Part shown: piece after piece, positions 48,419 through 61,374 of the stretch | Numbering within the stretch: position 1 is the first letter of the stretch | Layout of the letters: the number at the start of each line of letters is the position of its first letter | NCBI RefSeq assembly: GCF_000003815.2 | Contig: NC_049989.1 | Span: 13,189,078-13,253,077, forward strand | DNA length: 64,000 bases | Reading direction: 5' to 3' | DNA from: Branchiostoma floridae | Lineage: Eukaryota; Chordata; Leptocardii; Amphioxiformes; Branchiostomatidae | The notes under the pieces: generated by a model | The model's input: the letters and a program-made list of their open reading frames with translations, nothing else | Database searches by the model: none | Told to the model about the DNA's origin: nothing | Position numbers and translations under genes: made by a program

Positions 48419-48700
48419 TACTTTATTTCTGGGCATCAAATTCCCTCAGAAATAAGCTGCTCCGTCGGAGAAATCCTTCGACTTCGGTCCGTCAACGTGG
48501 AGTCTTCAGGAGACCACGAGAAGTTCGTATTTTCCTGAAAAAATTTCCGGAAGTTTTCTGTCCGCTCGGCTATTTTTTCCCACCGACTGGATCTGAAGTG
48601 TCGTCCCAACTTTACCGGTCACGTGACGAGAAGTGACGTCACGAAGACCACGCCCACCCGGGCAGACCTGGCGTGACCAAATATGGCATTCATGCAGAAT
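48419..48700 (-). promoter_or_regulatory. paxillin 5' UTR and core promoter region
   Basis: CpG-richer than the flanks. Within about 250 bases upstream of the start codon there is a perfect palindromic CRE (TGACGTCA, 48634-48641), a perfect palindromic E-box (GTCACGTGAC, 48618-48627) and a GC/CACCC-type site (CCACGCCCACCC, near 48648-48659). No TATA box is evident. The transcription start is not determinable from sequence. Confidence 0.6.
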
Positions 48701-50689
48701 ACTTTTGACAGGAATCTTTTTATTTTTCTCAATTGGTTAACAAATGATTAAAGTTTATAAAATATTAGCTGGATTTTCAGACAATTAGAGTTGGTTTGCA
48801 CACGTTTTATGTTATGGAGAACATATGTTACCAAGTTAAAGTGCCAGCAGGCTTGGCAGGTGGTTCTTTTACTGTATAAAGGATGCAAAGTGGGCCCAGA
48901 AGTTAAACCACATACCTTATTGCCAGGGTAGAGATTACAATCTGGTAAAACCACCAATTGACAGATATCAATCACGAAATCTGTCAGGAGAGATCCCAAT
49001 TGAAGTATGCAAATTGGGACATATTCCCTTCAAAACAGTCAGAACTTTCTTTCATTCGACTTTTATTCATGTCTATTTTATAATGTTTGATAGATCAATG
49101 GTTTGGCTGGAAATTTAGGATTTAAAAATGGGAGACCAACTTTAACACATTTCTAGCACCTCTGTTGGTATCTTTTTGCCCAAACACCTAATGTAAAACT
49201 GATCAGATATTTCTTGTAAGAAACTGAATCTGATCTCAAAGTATGCAAGGGTGTAACGTTATATGCCATTCACCATTCACCAGCAAGACAGAATTTGATG
49301 TTCAGAAATTGAGTTTAAAACGTCAGTTTGAAATTCATTGATTGTTCTGATTTTAAGGCATCCACTCAGACACAGATTTCTTTGTTCACGGATTCGCTCG
49401 CTCCTATTTTTTGGAGAAAAAAAAGAAAAATAAAAATTACCACTCAGCAAATTCTCACCATTAAAGAAACCATTCACCAACTTTCTGGTGTAGCAAATTG
49501 GCCTTTATATTCTAAGCTCCATAAAGTGTGGGTATTATTATTGCAGTTATATTTTTCATTCATGAAGAATGGGACAAACATAAAAACTGACACTACTTTT
49601 GTAATTTTCAACGAACAGGTGCTGTTACTGTACAGTAATAGTGTTTTTGTACTTTTTCAAGCTGAAAACTTGTTATTCTATATGTTTTGGGCTAGCCCTT
49701 ACCTTTAATCCAACCATTTTACAATTTTTATTTCTATTTCGCCCTCTCGCTCCATATTTTTTATGAAAAAATGACCGTGAACCAAGAAATTAAATTGGTG
49801 TGGCCTTACCTTCAGCTACCAACTGAGTTTTACATATCAAGAAATAATCAGACCAATGTGGCTTCCAATGACATAGTAAGTCAGCATGACCCTAGGTAAC
49901 CTATAACGTTAGCTAAGTGCCAGGAAGTTTTTGATTTCCCAATGAACCAGTTTCCTTGGAATGCGACCTTTGGCAAAGCAACCATCAAAGCACTTTCCTT
50001 TTTTGTAGTGAAGGGGAAAAAAATCTTTCTGTGACTTATTACCCTAGGAATCCCGTGCAGGAACAAGTAGTTTCCTGATACTGACTGATGTAAAAAATCT
50101 TTAAAAAAATTTTGTAACATCTGAGCAGAGAAACTATATTGGAGAATGGCTAACGTTGTAATTTGTCAGAGATACTAAGTCTTGTAGTATTGCAAGACCT
50201 TGTTACAGTAACTTTAACCTAGTGTGGGGTGATTGAAATGTGCAGTTGGAAATTTTAGTTTAGATGCATGTTTATGAAAATGTCCCTTTATGTTCAAAAG
50301 AGTCTGTTCTTGGCAACAAGGCTGTACCTTCACAACTTAAATATCATCCAATGATTTTCTAACCTGATGAAGTCATTCACAAAGTATAGTCCTCATCCAC
50401 ACCTATTCTGGCAGTACAGAAGATGTTCAACCAAGATTCAATTCATCAATATCATCAACAGAGAATATTTGTCAATGTCAAGAGTTCAACCCCCATAAAG
50501 GATCATAAAGAATGGAATTGGCCCCCATCCCAACACTTAACCTGTGCAGGACATACATAAACATTTAACACTATGGGAGCAGAAGATTAATGGCTTTTGG
50601 CATTGTCATCTGAACCTGTGGCCTTACATCAAGTCAAGCTTAGCAGTTTGAGGCAATGTTTTACTATTCTTTCTGATTGATGATGATTC

Positions 50690-50845
50690 TAGCCTGGGTA
50701 CCAACCAATTTCTACCAGGGCTCCTTACACTCGCTTTTTAGGGTAGCAAGTGTAAGGAGCCCTGGAAATCGGATGGTACCCAGGCTATTTTTTTAGGGTA
50801 GCAAGTGTAAGGAGCCCCGGTAGAAATCGGATGGTACCCAGGCTA
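50690..50845. mobile_element. foldback repeat with one arm duplicated
   Basis: tagcctgggtaccaacc and gggctccttacactcgct form the left arm. Its inverse, agtgtaaggagcc(c)tgg then gatggtacccaggcta, follows twice in tandem, separated by ttttttagggtagc. A related fragment is at 35205-35275. Confidence 0.78.
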
Positions 50846-51896
50846 TGATGATTCCCCATCTTTCATCTTTCTTACGCGAATCCTTAAATTAGACTTAATA
50901 GCAAGGAAGACGTCATGATAGGGTCTTGTAGGAAATAAAGTGTTCAGTTGAATGACCTTGTAAATCGTAAATGACCGATCTCTGGTTTTCATTCAACAAC
51001 TCTGAGCCAAAAACTTATAAGAAGCCCTGAAGGATACCGGCTTCCATATGAACTAAAGTGGTGACAGAGTTGTGGGGTCACTTGAGGTCAAAGCACCTAA
51101 GAGGTCGTTGAACTTGACTATCATGGAAGTCATGACAAGATATTGTATTACCTGCTTAGTTGCCTTGAAGGAACTTAGCACTAGGTTTTTGAAGACATAG
51201 ACCAGATGATGACTGTCTTATGATATTCATAACTGTCACAAACATAATATTCTTCCTTATAAATTGCAATTTGATACAAAGCCAACAGTGAATGCAATTC
51301 TTTCAGTGAACATGTTTTAAGTATAATATCATATACTGGTACATCATTCCTCAAATAATTTTACAACTACAACCATCAAATAAGAGATTGCGGTGACACT
51401 GTGTGTTGAGCACACACTCCAGATACATAAATAGGAGGGAAGCATTACAAGATGTGTGTTCTCTGTCACACCTCAGGCTAGCAGCTTAGGCAAGTTAGGG
51501 CCTGGGTGTCCATGAAAGTACCCCATGTAAATGTACGCTTCCATCTTAAACCTACACCCAGCTGTACTGCAAAAGAATGCAGAACAACTTAAGACAAAAA
51601 GGTCCATGCTAGACTTAATTTGCCTGATGATTTTGATTGAAGGGCCTTGAGAAATGTTTGCCTATCAGTTCATAGCATTCCCATACTGGCAAATACCTTC
51701 AGTTGGTAATGTTATTCCACACAGAAGAATTTTCAGATTCATCATTAAAAGGTGGAAAAAGTTGGAAAATATACAGCTGGGCAGGTGTTACTTGTCAGTC
51801 ATAATGTACTGTGAGTAAATTGGTTCTCAGGGAATGTTTCTTTGGCCTGTTCAACTTCAATGTTCTTATTGCTGAGGGTCTATACATACATATGTA

Positions 51897-52076
51897 CTCT
51901 TTTACGTAAGGCGTAGGCAGCCTTTTTTTATTCCTGTAATTAATTTGTAAGGAAAACCATCTTATCTAATTCGCAGTGAGGCGACCAAAGCCTTCTTTGA
52001 TTTAGCGTAATACGTAGGGGGTTCTTCTGGCTTCAGCGTAAATCATTGTAGGGAACCCCTATGCAGACCCTCATTG
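51897..52076. repeat. dispersed repeat, copy 2
   Basis: ctcttttacgtaaggcgtag to ccctatgcagaccctcattg, collinear with 44890-45070 but with small insertions and deletions. Confidence 0.7.
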
Positions 52077-54162
52077 ATAAAAGTTGTGGTATGACAAATT
52101 TTCTTCAAAATTATCAAGCCCAACCTGTTTCTGATATTTTAATGTTTATGAAACACAGACCAACATTTTCAGATTATATTGTAATATTGCAGCAAATTAT
52201 TTATTACATAGTATTTCTATGTCTCTTACCAACTTTTGAGATGATTCATAAACAATGACAACCAAGGTGAAGACTTCATTATGCCCCCAAGACAATCTGT
52301 ACCTTGTTACAACAACAACTAGGTCAAAACCGATGTAATTGTAAACAAATCTCGCAACAATTAGAACACAGCTTATCGATTAAACCCACTTTTGTAGGTG
52401 CTAAACTTCTTCATGCATTACATGTTTGGAGCTTCCATGGCGTTTATCGGTAAGGACATAGCACTCAATTTCAGATCAATTTGTTGTCCCGCCCCTTTAC
52501 AGCCGTTACGATGGATAAATGAGTGCTGGGTAATTGCCTGGCTCACACTTCAGAAGGCAGATTGACGATGGAACAAAGAGGACTGGAGAAGAAGCTGATG
52601 GGATTTATTTTGGAGATGCCGGGTCTCACCTAGGGGACCCCTATCTCTGAGGGATGTGACAGACAGGAGACGCATGTTGTACTAAATAGAACCATCAAAC
52701 ATGCGTTTCAAGCAGAGTTTGAAGTCCAGACGTTTTCTCACATCTTTTTAGGCATTTTTTTCAGGCTTTCTACTTTGTCAGGGTTTCTGTTTTGTCCACC
52801 AGACAAAAAAAAACAAAGTCTGGCAAAAACGCCTTTATAATACACCAAAAACCAGAAGCAGCCAAACCTCTGCTTGGAGAGTACATCAAGCAAACCTCAA
52901 GTCTCACAGACTGTAAAACGGACAACTTTAAGTTTAATTTAGTACTTGCTGATGTGTATACTCTACATCATTTGAAATTTTATGAGTTTGCAGGAAAACA
53001 ATCATGTCAAAATGACAACATTGAACATGAAAGATGTTTAATGCAATCCATAGTTTTCTAAAATTATGTACTAGGCATATAATAGTAGTATCATATCATG
53101 ATTTGCAAACCACTGGTCAGTGTTTTTACTCAGATTTTGTCCAAAGTTTTTACATACAATCAAAACATGTTAAAGTTTTTCTATGTTGCGAGATACCTAG
53201 AAGAATTTCTATACAAGAAAGTGTGGTGTTGGTATTTGAATAAACTGGGTCCTATTAAGGAAAACAGATTGGTCCTAAAACTGCACCCCCTTATATCTTA
53301 CAAAATGGAATAACCTTCAGTCAATGTATTATACGGTATGTCACTGATATCCTCCAAGTGGCATATACTTAAGCCAGTTATATATGAGCTTCACCGTTCA
53401 AATGTTTTATCCTTGTACCTAACACCGAAGCCCAATTGAGTATGAAGTACAGTGTCCAGTGTTGTACGGACGTCACTGTTGATAACACTTATTAACAGGT
53501 GTTTCTGACATGTTCCAAAGACAAGCAAAAATATACAAAAGGGGCTCCACAAGGAAATTTTCTTAGCTGAACATTCTATGGACCTGAGCTTGTCTTTTTA
53601 TACAACCTTTAAGTTCCACTGGAGGCTAGTGTGACCAATGAGGAACTAAAATAATTGATGGGTCCCTCAAAGAATTTCATATATAAAGAACAGTTTTTCA
53701 AAAATGTCTAACATCAGCTCACAATTCTACCGGGTGCCATAATACCTCTACATAGAAAACAAGTGCTTTTAAAAAAGCTGGCATTTTGCCAATGTTTGCG
53801 TGTGTGAACGTTTTTTTCTAGTTATTAGAATGTCATATAAATAGAACAGAGTAACTAAACCTGATATTGGCGCATGGAGAGATTCACATATGTGCCTGAA
53901 CGTTAACTGCAGCAGATCTAGACGCCACCTGTTAAAATTTGCGTGAACTGCTGCAAATTTCGCTACACATTGCCTGTTTTTGAGTGAGCTCTGTTGCGGG
54001 GCATTTTTAAGTTTTTTTTTTTAATTTTTATTTCTATTCGGCAAAAAAACGAAGCGGCGAATCCGTTAACCAAAGAAATAAATTGGTGTGGCCAAATGGA
54101 TGTAAAAATTAGTACATTTTGTATTTTAATGGATGTAAAAAAGAAAAAAAAAGTTGAAAAAA

Positions 54163-54235
54163 TCTACCTCCCCGGATTCGAACCGGGTGCATTGGTTTAG
54201 AATGCGTAAACTTTACCACTGCGCTAGTGCGAACA
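54163..54235 (-). repeat. tRNA-like sequence (pseudo-tRNA or SINE head)
   Basis: On the minus strand an A-box (TAGCGCAGTGGT) and a perfect B-box arm (CCCGGTTCGAATCCGGG) are present. A five-pair anticodon-like stem (GCATT/AATGC) encloses loop CTAAACC. The acceptor stem and D-stem do not pair, and the nominal anticodon AAA is unusual for animals. It is therefore unlikely to be a functional tRNA. A T-run follows, as in an RNA polymerase III terminator. Confidence 0.6.
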
Positions 54236-54697
54236 TGTTGAAGAGATGCCTGTTTTAACAGGTATAAAAATGTTTGAATGGATTGAACAGGTCCGTTCAT
54301 CTCAACATCACAACGGCGACTACACTGGCCAGAAAGCATTTTGCGACTGCAAGTCACAAAATGCAAAAACATTGTTATAGAGGCCTTCTCAAGATTGCCT
54401 TGAACACTTAGTGATTATCTTAGGATTACTAATGCTGCATAGATACATCTCTTCAAATAACTTTACATTCATGTTTTTTTTCTAATGTGGCCGTACTATG
54501 CATCCAGTGGAATACTAAGAGTTGATCGTCCACTACATTCCTATTTCAAAATTAAGGGTCACGCATATCGAGTTTGGTCCTTGGAAAGTCGCTCAGCAAT
54601 GATCGTGGTCTAGTGGAAAAGAGGCCTTGCAGAAAATTAGCACTTACTGGTATTATAATATAAGGATCAGCAACTTGGATATCATAGATTTTCAATT

Positions 54698-54966
54698 CTA
54701 CACAACTTCAAGTGGATCCTTGTCAACATCTGACACCATCACTTCAACCTTCCCATCTAACATTGCTGTCAACTGCCCCTGCAAGACACGTAGGAAACCC
54801 CTCTCGGTGTTGCTGTGTTCACAAAGGATGACACTAGTTCCCATGGCAACAGCATCCAGGACGTCGTGATGAGACATCTCTCCTGTCAGGTAAACGTCGG
54901 CTTTGACCCCCTTCAGTACGCTGCCGCCCGATCCAGCACACAGGGCGACACTTCGTACAGTAGAAC
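54698..54966 (-). CDS. NIF3L1: NIF3L1 (NIF3-like protein 1), last coding exon only
   Basis: Acceptor gctgttttccag at 54967-54978. The exon starts in phase 1 and runs 88 full codons to stop TAG (54698-54700). It encodes the highly conserved NIF3-family C-terminus: RSVALCAGSGGSVL, ADVYLTGEMSHHDVLDA, SVILCEHSNTERGFL, DKDPLEVV. The ends match the human protein, so the C-terminus is complete. The conserved GEMSHHD and CEHSNTERG motifs of the family, which carry likely metal-binding residues, are intact. The remaining three quarters of the protein (about 260 residues) should lie at higher coordinates. I could not identify these exons up to 64000. The family's biochemical role is unsettled, with transcriptional co-repression reported in vertebrates. 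Confidence 0.92.
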
Positions 54967-55043
54967 CTGGAAAACAGCAGATATTTTCATTTGACAAATA
55001 AAACTTAGAGATTAAATTGATCTTACTGACTATATATTACAGG

Positions 55044-55339
55044 GTTCTAGCCAGCATCCGTCCTTCCGTCTTTGACCCAATTTTGATGCGGGGGATAGAC
55101 AAAACTTTCCCATTCCGTCCTCTGTGATGGACAAAAGTCGGCAGGTGAAGATACTAATTGAACTAAGCTGGGTCTACCAGCAAAACCAAAATAGAAGAAA
55201 TTGGTTTTCAGAGGGTCTAGATTTCAAAATTTTTCCAGGAGAGTATGTCCCCGGACCCCCCTACTAGGATCGTCACACCTTCGACAGGATTTCCATTTAA
55301 AATCCAGGGGACGGAAAAATATTTCAGGCTGGCTAGAAC
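55044..55339. mobile_element. MITE with GTTCTAGCCAGC termini
   Basis: Left gttctagccagcatccgtcc; right ggacggaaaaatatttcagg then ctggctagaac, its inverse. The interior has ttccgtcctctg and gtccccggacccc. It is immediately followed by another MITE at 55350. Confidence 0.78.
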
Positions 55340-55349
55340 ACTGATCTAG

Positions 55350-55505
55350 TACTGTAAATGCAGAAATGTTCGAATGCGAACATTTTTCTACTACAATATT
55401 AGACTGCAGTCTATGGTGTTACCAAGAAATTAAAACCACCGTGAAAAGTCATTTTTCCCGCTACCGCGAAATTAAATCCCCGCGAACTTAAATGCATTTA
55501 CAGTA
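55350..55505. mobile_element. palindromic MITE (TACTGTAAATGCA family)
   Basis: tactgtaaatgcagaaatgt at the left and aatgcatttacagta at the right. The left half is shortened compared with the copy at 21144. Confidence 0.82.
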
Positions 55506-55845
55506 TATGAAAATGTTTGATTTGATTTGTTTACTTGAAATATTGATGTGTGATATCGAAGTCCTTATTTCCTCGTCCACAAAAATATATACGTTTCAAA
55601 TTAAAACATTTTCATAGTTAGACTTAACACTTAAAGACAGAGTCAGGTCCTGATCTGGACCTGAACCTGGACCTGATTCATTCCACAAGTAAAACTTATC
55701 ATTTGAAAATGTTTGATTATTTGTTTATTAGGAATATTGATTTGTGATTATTGATTTGTGACGTCCTTATTTCATCATTCACAAAAATACATACATTTTA
55801 AATTAAAACATTTTGCATAGTTAGAGTTAACACTTGCAGACAGTG
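55506..55845. repeat. tandem duplication, period about 195 bp
   Basis: tgaaaatgtttgatt, cgtccttatttc-like and aattaaaacatttt blocks occur first at about 55508-55630 and again at about 55703-55820. The spacer contains a ggacctgaacctggacctga motif, also common in the hAT-type elements of this window. Confidence 0.7.
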
Positions 55846-57997
55846 TCATGTAAAGAAACAAGAAATGACACGGCAAGTTAAGTGAATTTTACACAAGGTG
55901 ACACGACATTTAACCATAACCAAAGATGTGGACTGGAAGTAATTTTCGAGCCCGGAGATCGAGTGTAGCCCGGAAGTTTTCACCCCACTGTGGTAGATGA
56001 AACCAAACGATCTTTGACCTAACATCAGACGATGTGCGTTCCGTTCAAGCTTAGGTTCAACTGCAAGAATTTTCGAAGATGAAATCCATGCTTGTTGTAA
56101 TTGAACCATTAAGTTATGTTGCCAAGACCTGTCCCAGTTAATACTCATCATTACTAACCCTGACAGTTACAAGTTCAAAGGTCATGAACAATTCAAAAGC
56201 AACTCGGTGTTTTTTATGGAGTTGGCTCTGTGAACAGACAGGATGATCGATGAGTTAGCTTTGAGGACACTTTTACAGCTTGACTCATGATTCTAAAAAT
56301 TGTTCTGTGGTTAACAATTTAATTTAAAAGAAAATTGGACTGCAGACAACAGTGTTTTTGAAAGTAATTTCTCACTTTAAAGATACAGATTGGATGGTAA
56401 CTTTGTTACAAAAGTTGGCGACAGAAAAAAGACTGTTCTAAAAAAAGAGAAAAAGGGCACTATTTTTCCATTTAATATGGAATTTGTGCTTTTTTTGGCA
56501 AAGAACCTAGTTTCAACAACCATATTCATCAGGGACTGGAAAAATGGTTGCTGAGGACAGGTGGTTGCTAACGACACAGTTGGGTTGACTTATGTAAAAA
56601 TGGTGCTGTTTTAATGCAATTGGAAATGGTCGTTCAACCAGATTTTACTGTATTCCAAATGCATTATGACTTTGGGGTGGGTACCGATACAAAAAATTCA
56701 GTTACAGATTTGTTCAGGTCAAGAAAATCAGGTCCTGGTCCAGACATGAACCTGGACCTGATTGTATGTGAAAACTTGTGAATGGGCGATACTCAATATG
56801 TTAGACCATTTTGCTACAAAGGAATCTGTCTGGTGGAGTATCTGACTTTTTCTGGCATTTTAAAATCCCATCTTCATGTAAACAACACTAATTGCCTCTA
56901 TCTAACTTAGACCAAGTTTGAATGTAAAAATGACTATCAACTCTCCTCTAATTTGCTCTTGTTATTTTCTTTGACTGGTGCCCCCTAATGTGTGAATGAC
57001 TGCTCATACATTTGTATAATCTATTCATTTTCTAATCGGTCCAAAATCCAGTCTGTTTTTTTTTTTTCAGGTCCATCTTTTTCGAGACCCAAGTCCAAAA
57101 AGAAAAAAACAACAACCCTTAATCATGATTACAAAAACAATGGCTTCAGACTTCAACAAAATGTCTGACAACTCAAACAGGTGTTTGACATTCGAAAGAT
57201 TACAGTCTTAAAGGTTGGGGTTGCCTTATACCTAAACACTTAAATCTTAACAAGAAACAGTCTTAATAGGATTTAAGACAGCCATGTCTTAGAACAGCAA
57301 ACATTTCTGAGCCAAGAATACTTGATTCATCATGACAGCTGGTTATTTAGTATGGGAGAACTGTTGCTGCTACATTCTTGAGTGCCAGACTTGTCTTAGA
57401 GAGAGTTCACTTGACCTGTACTGTAAGTCAGGTTTAAAAGTGCCAAAGGATCATCTATGCAGGGCGTTCTGTCATAGGTAGTTTATTAAAAAATGACTGT
57501 GAATATGTCTACATATCACATGATTTCTCATGGAGGTGCAAAAACAAAACTAACGGTGTCACTCTTTTTGATATGAAACATAAAAGTCCCTAGGGGGCCA
57601 AAATATATATTACCTACTCTATGGATGGACCAAGAGCTATCTACCACTCTAAAATCACGACCAAAACACATCCAGAGCATGAGATATCAATAACAGAAGT
57701 TCCACTGCAGTACCTTAGAACACTGCTAGGGGCCCATTATCAAACTTAACCTTCATTTTCTTGACTCCTACATACCAGTACTAAATATCATCAGGATCCA
57801 TCCACAGGTTCTCCAGGCTGCTAACAAACACTCAGACAGACAACACAAATGGCACTGAAAACATAACCTTCTTGGCAAAGATAAATAAAGTTTTAAGATG
57901 CAGGCTTCCAAAGCAGACTATTACTTTTTTTATTAGCAACCTATTCTGAACCCTTGCATGTTATGGTCTCATACGCTCAGTGGTAGGTTACACTTAA

Positions 57998-58501
57998 AGG
58001 GGCATTCCACTCCACACGGGAGTGTTATTTTCCGATAGATATTAGTTTTAGGAAGTGATAACTGCATACTACTTCACATTATACGATTAAGTACCCAGTT
58101 GCTCCACATGCCTCAAAAGCATTCAGTCTTCTACTAAACTCCCCAAGTACCCTCTAATTGAATTAATCCTATGGCTGAATACAATGCAAAACTTTAAGGT
58201 AAGGTTACGAAACTAATTTCAGGTTCGCTAAGAAATCCCGTCTTCTTCTTGTATTCTTTGCTATCTTATGAGCAATTTGCCTTCTCGGTGTGCTTAGCGT
58301 ACCTCATTTATTCCAGAAATATGTACGATAAACAAAGTGTCTATGCGTATGGAGAATGCATGGGTAGGGTCTGCATGGGTTTAGTGAGTGTCATTATTGT
58401 TTTATAAAACACACATCACGTGAATTCCACAAAATTTGGCTGATTATGTATTCATTTCATCTATTGGAAAACAAGACTCCCTTCTGGAGTGGAATGCCCC
58501 T
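57998..58501. mobile_element. piggyBac-like MITE, 504 bp
   Basis: Terminal inverted repeats AGGGGCATTCCACTCC at both ends. The element is flanked by TTAA at 57994-57997 and 58502-58505. A TTAA target duplication is the hallmark of piggyBac elements. It has no coding capacity. Confidence 0.85.
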
Positions 58502-58904
58502 TTAAGACAACAGGGAGATGATAAAGGGTATCCCTTCGGCCTATAACTTCAGTCTAAACTACAGGGCAACATTACTACCACTTTCTACCCAATTATTTCA
58601 TCTCCCTTGGTGTAACACGAAGTTCCCCATGGTCGAATTGAAACGGCATGCCCTTTCAGAAGGGTCTACATTAGGGTGTACCAGTACAAAAACATTTTTT
58701 TTTTCATTGGACCGGTCCAGAAAAAAACAGACCTGAAAAAATTTGTTGGACCTTGTTGCGAAATGAACCATAGTATTGTGTATCATCCATTCACAAGTTC
58801 TCACCTACTGAATCAGGTTCAGGTCCAAACCTGGAACCTGGACTTGATCCTCTGGACCTGAACCGGACCTGGACCTGAATTTTCTGGTGGCAGAGAATGA
58901 TAAG

Positions 58905-59640
58905 CGTGCAATATGGTCCATACAAAGTTTTTTTGCTGTTTCTATACCTCTAAGGTGTGCTCTATCAGAATCTGGATGATGCCACTCTGTCATCATTGGG
59001 CAATTTGCACAATATGCAAATTAAGGCGGCCATTAAGGAAATTCTTTTTTTCGTCAATATCTCGGTAACCACACATGGTATCAAATTGATTTTGGTGTCT
59101 ATCCCCATGTTTTGAGGGGCAAAGAATCAGATTAGGCCATTTTAGTAATGATCACATCAATATTTTGGTTAAATATGCATAAAATATGCAAATTAAGGCG
59201 GTTATTACGGAAAATCTTGATTTCGTCAAAATCTCAGTAACCACACATGCTATGAAAGTAGTTTTGGTGTCTATCCCCATGTTTTGAGGGGTAAAGAATC
59301 GGATTAAGCCATTTCAGTAAAGATCACACCAATATTTTGTGCTGAATAGGCATATAATATGCAAATTAATGCGGCTATTACGGAAAATCTTGCTTTCGTC
59401 AATATCTCAGTAACCACACATGGTATCAAATTGATTTTGGTGTCTATCCCCATGTTTTGAGGGGTTAAGAATCAGATTAAGCCATTTCAGTAATGATCAC
59501 ACCAATATTTTGTGCTGAATAGGCATATAATATGCAAATATGGCAGTTATTACGGAAAATCTCAAGATAAATTTGGCGTCCATCCCCATGTTTTGAGGGG
59601 TAAGGAATCAAACAGAGCCATGTCAGTATTGATCACACAA
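58905..59640. repeat. left inverted arm, tandem units of about 180 bp
   Basis: Repeating blocks: atgcaaattaaggcgg, ttacggaaaatctt, tttcgtcaatatctcagtaa, ccacacatggtatcaaattg, ctatccccatgttttgaggg, agccatttcagtaatgatca. About four units. The outermost part (caatatggtccatacaaag to ccactctgtcatcattgggc) matches the right arm in inverted order. Confidence 0.88.
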
Positions 59641-59699
59641 GTACTTTATTGAAAATGTTTCAAAAATCAGCTTCAGTGTAACTAACTGAAAACAGGGGG

Positions 59700-61345
59700 T
59701 ATAAACACTTCTGGGGTGACGGGCACTACTGGTGGCACATACGTCTACATCGGGTATGGTCTCTGCTATACAGGATGAATTTACATTACGGGAGGTACAG
59801 GCACTACTGGGGGTACGGATGCTACAGGGGGTATGGACACCACAGGGGGAACGGACAATACGTGCGGACACTACTGAGGGTACAGATTTGACACTACTCA
59901 GGGGGTATGGGCACTACAGTGAAAACTGACACATGGTACAGTGAAAACTGACATTACAGGTGGTACTGACACTACTAGATGTTACAGCCCGGGCACTACT
60001 TGGTAGGGGTGCACAGTGTACCACCAGTACAAAAACGGGTTCTTCTTGGACCGGTCCCAAAAAAGTCGGACCTGAAAAAACTCAATTTGGCCCAATGGAG
60101 ATATGGGAACGTAACTGGGGATATGGACACAACTCACTGTATGGACACCACTGGGGATACAGACACTACAGGTGGTACGGACACTGCTGGGGGTACGGAC
60201 ACTACTGGGGGTAATGGACACAAATGGGGGTACGGACACTACTGGAGGTACGGACACTACTGGGGGTACGGACACTACTGGGGGTACGGGAACTACTGGA
60301 GGTACGGACACTACTGGGGGTACGGACACTACTGGGGGTACGGGAACTACTGGAGGTACGGACACTACTGGAGGTACGGACACTACTGGGGGTAATGGAC
60401 ACAAATGGGGGTACGGACACTACTGGAGGTACGGACACTACTGGGGGTACGGACACTACTGGGGGTACGGACACTACTGGAGGTACGGACACTACTGGGG
60501 GTAATGGACACAAATGGGGGTACGGACACTACTGGAGGTACGGACACTACTGGGGGTACGGACACTACTGGGGGTACGGACACTACTGGAGGTACGGACA
60601 CTACTGGGGGTACGGACACTACTGGGAGTACAGACACTACTGGGGGTACGGGAACTACTGGAGGTACGGACACTACTGGGGGTACGGACACTACTGGGGG
60701 TACGGACACTACTGGAGGTACGGACACTACTGGGGGTACGGACACTACTGGGGGTACAGACACTACTGGGGGTAATGGACACAAATGGGGGTACAGACAC
60801 TACTGGGGGTAATGGACACAAATGGGGGTACGGGAACTACTAGGGGGTACGGACACTACTGAGGGTACTGACAGTACTGAGGGTACGGGCACTACTTGGG
60901 GTATGGACACTACTGGGGGTACGGACACTACTAGGGGGTACGGACACTACTGGGGGTACTGACACTGCTGGGGGTACGGACACTACTAGGGTACGGGCAC
61001 TACTGGGGGTACGGGCACTACTGGGGGTAGCACACTACTGGGGGTACTGACCCTGCTGGGGGTACGGACACTACTTGGGGTATCGACACTATTGGGGGTA
61101 CGGGAACTACTAGGGGTACGGACACCACCTGGTGGTACGGACACTACTTGGGGTACGGACACTACTTGGGGCATGGACACTACTGGGGATGCGGCCAATA
61201 CTGGGGGTACAACACTACAGGGGGTAAGGACACTACTGGCCAAGGGGGCATTGGTACTACTGGACGCTACTGGAGGTATGGACACTGCTGTGGAGGGGAG
61301 AATTGACACTACGGGGTACGGATACTTAACGACTTGGATATGCAC
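59700..61345. repeat. 18-bp minisatellite
   Basis: Consensus unit GGTACGGACACTACTGGG, most regular from about 60170 to 60840 and degrading outward. A 19-base variant unit (ggtaatggacacaaatggg) occurs at about 60210, 60391, 60500, 60771 and 60808. Spacings are 181, 109, 271 and 37, that is multiples of 18 plus 1, showing higher-order duplication. Because 18 is divisible by three and the unit lacks stops, long frames open on both strands (TDTTGG, VRTLLG, YGHYWG and others). None is a credible gene. Confidence 0.93.
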
Positions 61346-61374
61346 TGAAGTTGATTTTTGTATATTATTTTAAT

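Larger units (their letters stand above)
48701..54697. other. intergenic region between paxillin and NIF3L1
   Basis: AT-rich. It contains dispersed repeats at 50690-50845 and 51897-52076, repeated fragments ending aaattggtgtggcc (near 49795 and 54090), and a tRNA-like sequence at 54163-54235. Part of the right end is presumably the NIF3L1 3' UTR. Open frames (for example 49328-49708) show no domains. I see no gene here. Confidence 0.7.

Noticed and set aside
54163-54235. functional tRNA gene
   Set aside because: The B-box arm is perfect, but the acceptor and D stems do not pair and the anticodon would be AAA.
59979-60843. overlapping repeat-protein frames on both strands
   Set aside because: All are translations of the 18-bp minisatellite in different frames, and variant units shift the frame.
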